Shown here in pieces: positions 58,215 through 64,000 of a stretch of DNA of 64,000 bases; the stretch's first letter is position 1; every line of letters starts with the position of its first letter. A program made the translations under genes and the position numbers. The stretch comes from Setomelanomma holmii (lineage: Eukaryota; Ascomycota; Dothideomycetes; Pleosporales; Phaeosphaeriaceae): the NCBI GenBank assembly GCA_010015745.1, contig ML978256.1:50093-114092 (forward strand), written 5' to 3'. Under the pieces are notes generated by a model, which had not been told where the DNA came from, searched no databases, and worked only from the letters and a program-made list of their open reading frames with translations.

Positions 58215-58736
58215 TGCGCGACCTGCTGATACCTAGCGCGTGGTTCTTTTGAGAAGGAGGACAAGGAAAGAGGTCGTCGCTTCACTAAGAGCTACTTTAG
58301 TGACTCAAGGACGCACTGATTGCCGAAAGCGGGGACGAGGTGAGGGTGGCAAGAAGTTGAGATAAAAGCAAACGCAGATCGTGATTAACGTCGAATTTCG
58401 TTAGATAAGCTTGAGTGATGCACTGCTGAAGAGATTGTAGGCTTCCGAATGGGAGAAGATTCGATGGACACAATGGGCGAACATCGTATGTAGAGTTGAA
58501 TCAGACATCTGCCTCTCGTGGGCTTAGTTCTCAGCACGAAACCGCATGTGTGAAAAATGCTACGAGTAACGATCGAATGAAATGTGGAGAGTCGTCGTGT
58601 TTTCAGAGGCCCTCCGAGCGGTATTACAAACGATTGTCATCGTCCAGTGAAGAGAGGTCTCTGGTATGTCCCGAAAATCCAATCGCGAAATGAAGTCCCA
58701 ACCGCACTTCTTTGATGCCCAAGTGCAACATTGTCT
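58215..58736. other. intergenic in 2EXR array
   Basis: Presumed promoter of copy 5 and 3' flank of copy 6. No gene is seen. Confidence 0.45.
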
Positions 58737-59406
58737 CTAAAACCCAATCGAGTAAACCTGAATGCTTGAGCCACTCAGTTCTGCTATAAGCCTATCTTTC
58801 AACTCTTGTCCTGCTCTACAAGTCATGGTATAGTCCAAGCAACATGTTATCTCCACCAACTTGAGTGCAGGCAATGATCGCAGGTTGGCAGCATCGAGGC
58901 CGAGACAGGAGAGACCAATGCGAGCCACAGCACTCCGCTGAGTGTGAGAAATTTGATCCCACCAGTGATGGTAATCGTATTTGTGGTGGAACTTAAAACA
59001 CATTACATATCAATGGGAGACGGGCCGCCTCTGCGTAGATCTGTCGACAGGCAAGCAAAAGACTCAGATCCAGAAAGTCATACTCGTCTGCGCTCATCAT
59101 TATGTGGCGGCGATAGTGATCTACCACAAGGTTGTGAGGACGAGACACCACGTACGTCCAGGTTCGGGTACGAAGCTCTGCAGGAAGGCGTAGCAGTGGT
59201 GACGTTTCGTTGTTGTGTACTGCCCTAGACTCAATATTAGCTTGATGAATGTCGTTGGCCCGAGATACTGACGGTCTTAGGTAGTAGCTGGTTGGGATCG
59301 CATTGACCATGCCGTCCTTGACCTTAACACCCATTTGCTTGCTTGCTGCTAGTGACTTCGCCCGGTGCTCAGGCTGCAAGCGCTTCGTCACTCTGGTGGG
59401 CGCCAT
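58737..59406 (-). pseudogene. 2EXR-family gene with frameshift (array copy 6)
   Basis: ATG 59406 gives MAPTRVTKRLQPEHRAKSLA, then DGMVNAIPTSYYLRP. A 48-nt intron (59272-59225, phase 2, GTCAGT donor, GCTAAT branch) is in frame and hides inside the open frame. Then ETSPLLRLPAELRTRTWTYV and LSLLLACRQIYAEAARLPLI. At the A4 run on + (58996-58999; TTTT in the gene) one extra base ends the frame at CNVF. The next frame continues KFHHKYDYHHWWDQISHTQR and ARIGLSCLGLDAANLRSLPA to TAG at 58737. The homopolymer makes a sequencing error possible. Confidence 0.65.
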
Positions 59407-60605
59407 GATTGTGGTAGTTGGTGATCGGTTGGGCGGGAGTTGAAGTCGTGAGTTGTTTTGGGAGAGTGAGACGATTTGGAGATCGATCGTCAAAGCGGGA
59501 TTTGAAGAGCATTGCGCGAAGCTTTAGCGTCGAAAACTCATTCAAAAGTGAAAGTGAAAGAAATATTGACAAGGTCACGTGCGCATGGAGCTCGTATCAG
59601 TATTGATCAACAGTACGCCGTTCAGATCCCTACAGCCTTCTCTCGACCTGCACGCATCATCCGTAGCATTGCCAGATAGGCTTGGAAATGATGTACCGCG
59701 TAGACTTCCTTCGGTATCTACATTTCGCATGCATCAGAGGGTTTGGGAAGTGAACGGTATCACTGTCGGCAAGGCTAGTTCGTCGTGTGTCATTGGCATT
59801 GTGTAATTGTCCAGACAGTGGTCTTGCAGAGCGGACGACAATAGAAAGAGTGGTATCAGTAGCGCATCATCAACATAGTACGATGATGTTCGCCTGATGC
59901 TTTCTCAGATGGAGAAGATGCATCTCAGCCGACGTGGGGTGGGTTCCGCTTGAAGGACTGCGCATAACGCTGTGCCATCGTTTGCGAAGGAAAATGGAAG
60001 CCGGGAGATTTTGGTTGCCTGTTGAAGATATCTTCGATCAAGCCAACATGTGCGAAGCTACGCAGCATGTTAATAAAAGCAGAGAGTAGTGTTGTTGAGG
60101 CACTCGAGCTGATGTGAAGCTCATACACTAGACAGGTGTGATGGCGGAGCTTAACCAATATGCCAGTAGCGGGAGACTTAATATCTGCTAAAGTGTTCTT
60201 GTGAGGGAAGGCCATGCATCTGTCGAGAACGTCATGTCAACAAGGTTAGCATTGCTGATTAGCTACAGACTCAGGTTGCACCAGGATTGACGCGATACAG
60301 CATGTCGGCTTTAGTTAAGCACCTTCCTGCCCCGCTGTCGCAGCACAGCTATCTGGACCCGGGCATCTACACACTCATGGATGTTGTGACGGTTTATGAG
60401 AGGAGCGCATCACGTGTGCCACGTGCTGGTGGTCTGATGCTGCTTCCTCATCTTATCAAGCACCTCTTACCTGAACTGGATTATAAATACGTCATGTAAA
60501 CAGACGCTGCTGATGGCCTGGCAAGAGGTCATCACGAACAGAGCACAGAACAATACACAGCACATGATACTCAGATTTACTGCCCTGCGCGGTTCCACAC
60601 TTGAC
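59407..60605. other. gap within 2EXR array
   Basis: No certain gene. A 96-codon minus-strand frame (60215-59925, MAFPHKNTLADIKSPATGIL to PPHVG) has helix-like segments (TTLLSAFINMLRSFAHVGLI) and could be the C-terminal half of another lost 2EXR copy, but neither family signature is present. Confidence 0.4.
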
Positions 60606-61373
60606 TTACTGCTTCGCGCGGTTACTTTTTGATTCACTGCATTCACTGCAACAGATGTTCTCCACCAACTTAGCCACCCTGCCCTCAACTACCTTCGGAG
60701 TCTTCTCAGATAGTTTGATCTTAGACGGATCGTCAACATGTAGGTATGGCGAGCCCAAACTTAAGATATCAAGGCTGATCACAACCTCAATTTGCTTCAG
60801 CTCTGGAAGTTGCGGCAGCGATACGAAAGTATCATCTCAGTCGATGTAGCCTGCCGTGGACCAGATGCCGAAGTTGCTGATGGCGCTCAGCTGCGCTGGT
60901 ATGCTTTTCGCCAGGCCTGAATGCCTTCGTAGCCAGAGCACTCGAATGTGTTAAGAGTGAATGGCAGCAGACGCGCTTCGGAATAGACTTGACGGCAGAA
61001 AAAGAGAAGCTGCAGAGCGTCGGTGGCATAACGAATCTCTTGAGCGGGCTGCCTCAAACCCGGAGGAAGCAGAGGTCCAGTCTGGCTGTAGCAATTCGAC
61101 TTGAGCTTTGCATTGCGATCTCGTGGTTCTTTGTTGATCGATGCCAGGTAGCCGCCAAGGACGTGAGTGTAGATGCGATTTCGAATCTCGGGAGGCAGCT
61201 GAAAGAACGGCGATGCTGCGCTGTTGCGCTCCATTCTACATTGTGTGAGTACAGTCCTACCAGCAAAGTGCTACTGCTTACATTTGGATCGGAGATCCTT
61301 GCGGCGTTGGATCGAGCATGCCTTCCGCACATTGGGTGAAGATGGCCGCAGCCATTCGACGGGTTATGACCAT
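60606..61373 (-). pseudogene. 2EXR-family gene with frameshift and stop (array copy 7)
   Basis: Exons 61373-61282 and from 61235 (46-nt intron, phase 2). Exon 1: MVITRRMAAAIFTQ, then EGMLDPTPQGS. Exon 2: MERNSAASPFFQLPPEIRNR and IYTHVLGG, later LLFFCRQVYSEARLLPFTLN. The frame is lost at about 60905-60912 (WRKAYQRS, stop). One base over, it continues SIPAQLSAISNFGIWSTAGY, meets a TGA (60837-60839 on +) and then runs open to TAA at 60606-60608 through LPELKQIEVVISLDI. One frameshift plus one nonsense codon make this a firm pseudogene. Confidence 0.7.
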
Positions 61374-61674
61374 GCTTGCGGTTGACTGAGATGCAGTATG
61401 ATGAATCAAGCGGATCGAAGGAAAGTGGTCGAGGTCGAAGATTTCGTAGGGCTAAAGTACAAATAGTCATGATCAGGTGACCACGTGTTCTCTTTCACGA
61501 GCGGCGTGCTTGAAACGTTTGACAAGTTCACGGAGGAGTCACAGAACAGGATTGGCAGATCCCTTTTCTAGAGGTAAAGTACGATAGCGCTCGTTGTTCG
61601 AAACCGCAGGACTGTTGTGTCTATAATGCTGGGTGGATACTCGCTCGGCCTTGCTGAAGGAGATTATATCGCCC

Positions 61675-61827
61675 TTAGACGGTACCGAGAGGTCGACATG
61701 GTTCGGAATGAACAAAGCCTTCCTGAGCTTCTGGATGCACAGTCTGACCAATACTTCCGCCAAGTACATGTGAGTAAATTTGGACACGCAGGTCGGTAGA
61801 GAGCCGCAACGGAAGCGGGAGCTTCGT
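61675..61827 (-). pseudogene. 2EXR-family fragment (array copy 8)
   Basis: One minus-strand frame reads KLPLPLRLSTDLRVQIYSHV LGG, a degenerate form of the family N-terminal signature, then stops at TAA 61675-61677 with no second signature. It is a short relic lying between copies 7 and 9 and in the same orientation. Confidence 0.45.
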
Positions 61828-62213
61828 ATCGTGTCACGACTATGGAATGAGACACTGGGTTTTCTCTAATAGCAGACGATGAGGACCTACGTAGAGGCAG
61901 AGAGATGAGATTGGACAATAGAGTCGAGTGACACCCGGGTCCGCCGTTCTGGACCCCAGCGCGATTTACCAAAATCGTGCGATGATCCGTCGTGGATGAC
62001 CTCGCGGTATCAAGATGCTCCGATTCCATACAAATGTCGCAACTTGCACGAAAGACCAGCAATAAAATCCAGCCTATCCGATATCCCACAAATCGGCATG
62101 CGATGCTCCAGAATAGCTCCAGATAGCTCCAACGTCCCGTAACTTGGCGTCCCACCGTAGATCGAGAGCTTGCCGACGTCAATGAGCACTAGGCTGCCTG
62201 AGATGCCGTTGTG

Positions 62214-62903
62214 CTATTCGATGCGCATGTCTTTGCCCTCCTTCTCGTGCATGCACTGCACAATCCTCTCCCGGGCTGTCTCAATGTTGTTGTCGAACGA
62301 CAATCGGCTGTAGATCGCGAGGTTCATGTCCATGCCGATGCGCTTGATGTTGGAGAATGTTTTAGAGGAGGGTCTGTGAAGTTCGCTGCGTGCAGGTACC
62401 AGTAGTCATATGGCATGTTGATTGAAGTTACAAGACGCTTCCGGCCCGGCGGGCGATCCTTGACCCAACGGTCCAGGGCCTTGGGTCTATCGAAGCAGAA
62501 GGTGTTGAGGGAATACACGAATGCGGAAGCCTCCACATAAATCTGACGACACACACGAGGCGAGGTGAAGTTCGGGCGTATGAAGACTCGCGGGATGCGT
62601 CTAGCAGGGTAGAGAGGGTATACCTGCAGCGACGTTGCGACAGGCCAAGAACGCCGATAGTTGCGATGTCCAATTTCAATCCGATGATCGCCAAGTGCAG
62701 ACTTCCAGATCTTAGTGCGGATCTTGCCCGGGAGACGTAGAAGTGGTAACTCGACGGAGTTGCGCTTAGCACTATGAGATGGTCAGAAAGAATGTCATGG
62801 ACGCTAAAAGCGATTGTGCATTTCCATGGTCTTGGAACTAACAGCCACCGTGGTGCTCAATAATCCAGTCTTGCGTCTTCGACCTGGTCTTGCCGTGTGC
62901 CAT
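62214..62903 (-). pseudogene. 2EXR-family gene with frameshift (array copy 9)
   Basis: ATG 62903 gives MAHGKTRSKTQDWIIEHHGG. After a stretch that looks like an intron (acceptor CTCATAG at about 62773) the main frame reads RNSVELPLLRLPGKIRTKIW, later SPRVCRQIYVEASAFVYSLN and TFCFDRPKALDRWVKDRPPG. No donor gives the phase 2 needed, so the intron start is probably damaged. At about 62361-62364 the frame shifts by one base; beyond it KTFSNIKRIGMDMNLAIYSR continues to TAG at 62214-62216. Signatures and C-terminal half are otherwise well kept. Confidence 0.65.
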
Positions 62904-63240
62904 ATCTTCAAGCTCTGTTTTGCGACCTTGATTGGGGAGCCCAATATTGTGTAGCTGCTGAGCAGATTTGAGCGACTAACGGGCTTTCTAGGAGCCATGG
63001 AGAAGTGGCTGACTGGGTCCTACTTGTTCCTGGGCGGAGGTGGAGCACTGAAGATATGCAGAAGCCAATTTCATATTGAGAACGATGAGGTGCATTGAGA
63101 AGAGTGGTGAACATCGTAGGAGTGAGGTGTGAGATGAACCCAGGCCGGTGAGGCTTGCCGCTGGATTACCGTGGCCGTGCACCTCGTGCCCAGATTCGGC
63201 TCGTGCACGCCGAACACCAAACCACTGTCACAACACCTAT
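62904..63240. other. gap between array and transposon
   Basis: No gene is seen. It should contain the left end of the transposon; GGCTCGTGCACGCCGAACACC near 63199 is one candidate for part of a terminal repeat, but the right end is outside the window. Confidence 0.35.
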
Positions 63241-64000
63241 TTTGAACACGCAATATCTTAACCACCATAGCTCTGATTGATGCAGCACTTGCAGATTTAG
63301 AACTGCACGATCCAGACGTAGCTCCCTGTATCCAGATAATTGCTACAAAACATGGCGTAGACCGCTCTACATTGTCAAAAAGGTGGAGGGGCGTGACGTG
63401 CTCTCGCAAGGAGGGATACGCCGCCTAACAAGCCCTCATGCCAGAAGAGGAATACGAGCTTATACTCTATATAGAGCACTTAACAAGCAATAGCCTATCG
63501 CCCACAAGGCCTATGATACGAAATTTTGCGTCAACAATAGCCAAAACACGTGTCTCTGAGGCCTGGGTTACGCGCTTCATCAACCGGAATGAGACTAATC
63601 TCACTACCAAATAGACTACTGGTATGGACGCTGTACGCCACAAAGCTGATTCTGGCTTGAAGTACATGTTGTATTACAACCTCCTGCACCCTAAGATGAG
63701 CCAGTATGAGATCCTGCCTTGTAACTCCTACAATATGGACAAAAAGGGCTTCATGATAGGTGTCACAACGCGATCAAAACGAGTGTTCTCCAGACGTCAA
63801 TACAAGAAAAAGAGGTGACAGCAAGCCTCCAGGACGGCAACAGAGAGTGGATAACACTTGTAGCAACAATCTGTGCAGATGGGACTGCGCTGCCACCTGC
63901 TCTTATCTTCCAGTCAAAGAACAGCACCTTGCAGGCGTCATGGGTGGCCAATATCCAGGCTAGAAAGCACCAGGTTCATGTCAGCTCAACTCCATCTGGT
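63241..64000 (+). mobile_element. Fot1/pogo-type DNA transposon, dead, cut by window edge
   Basis: A Tc1-mariner superfamily transposase frame runs from about 63267 past the window end. It begins ALIDAALADLELHDPDVAPC, includes a helix-turn-helix (HGVDRSTLSKRWRG), a CENP-B-like second HTH region (TRVSEAWVTRFINRNETNL), and the start of the DDE domain (YNMDKKGFMIGV; then, in a shifted frame, EWITLVATICADGTALPPAL). Damage: the expected start reads ATA (63267-63269) in context ACCACCATAGCT, TAA interrupts at about 63426-63428, TAG at about 63612-63614, and one base is lost near 63815. The start and nonsense changes fit CpA-to-TpA (or TpG-to-TpA) mutation, as left by RIP. Inactive copy. Confidence 0.85.

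Noticed and set aside
1..64000. Secondary-metabolite gene cluster around the P450
   Set aside because: No polyketide synthase, NRPS, terpene cyclase or prenyltransferase is present; the neighbours are unrelated and decayed.
1..64000. CRISPR array, integron or prophage
   Set aside because: No regularly spaced identical repeats and no bacterial or phage genes; the sequence is fungal.

Overview
The window is nuclear DNA of a filamentous ascomycete (Pezizomycotina). A Dothideomycete is my best guess, but class is not provable from this sequence. Reasons: genes carry short introns (45-91 nt) with GT donors, CTRAC/CTAAT-like branch sites and AG acceptors. Gene content includes a P450, an Esc1-type bHLH regulator, a DUF2985 protein, many 2EXR-type genes and a Fot1/pogo transposon with RIP-like nonsense changes. 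There are no bacterial-style operons, and I found no tRNA, rRNA or CRISPR.

Layout. (1) 0.6-8.4 kb is a decayed accessory block. A small secreted protein, a cytochrome P450, a 2EXR relic and a 2-hydroxyacyl-CoA lyase each carry one or two single-base frameshifts. (2) 9.7-53.2 kb is a housekeeping core in which every recognised gene reads through cleanly once introns are placed. In order: SMP-repeat protein, RanGAP, COX17, ALG6, nucleolin (NSR1/gar2), C2H2 factor, MFS transporter, NTF2-like protein, F-box-like/2EXR protein, Esc1-like bHLH factor, DUF2985 membrane protein, PPX1-like phosphatase, borealin/Nbl1, RPN10, TRS23, tandem-UBC E2, ERG26 and a UBE3D-like E2-binding protein. (3) 53.4-62.9 kb is a dense array of nine 2EXR-family copies on both strands. 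Two are intact and seven are frameshifted or fragmentary. (4) From 63.2 kb to the window edge lies a dead Fot1/pogo transposase.

Five core pairs are divergent and share promoter regions: RanGAP/COX17, ALG6/nucleolin, DUF2985/PPX1, borealin/RPN10 and TRS23/E2. The core covers nuclear transport, ER N-glycosylation, ribosome biogenesis, the ubiquitin-proteasome system, ER-Golgi tethering, sterol synthesis and copper delivery. These look like ordinary conserved neighbours rather than one pathway.

Most unusual signals: (a) nine same-strand GWGGGCT motifs upstream of nucleolin, in runs spaced 10-11 bp, i.e. about one helical turn; (b) the birth-and-death array of 2EXR genes with a shared phase-2 intron; (c) the clustering of single-base frameshifts in accessory blocks and their absence from the core; (d) a TRS23 start codon apparently split by an intron; (e) GC-AG introns.
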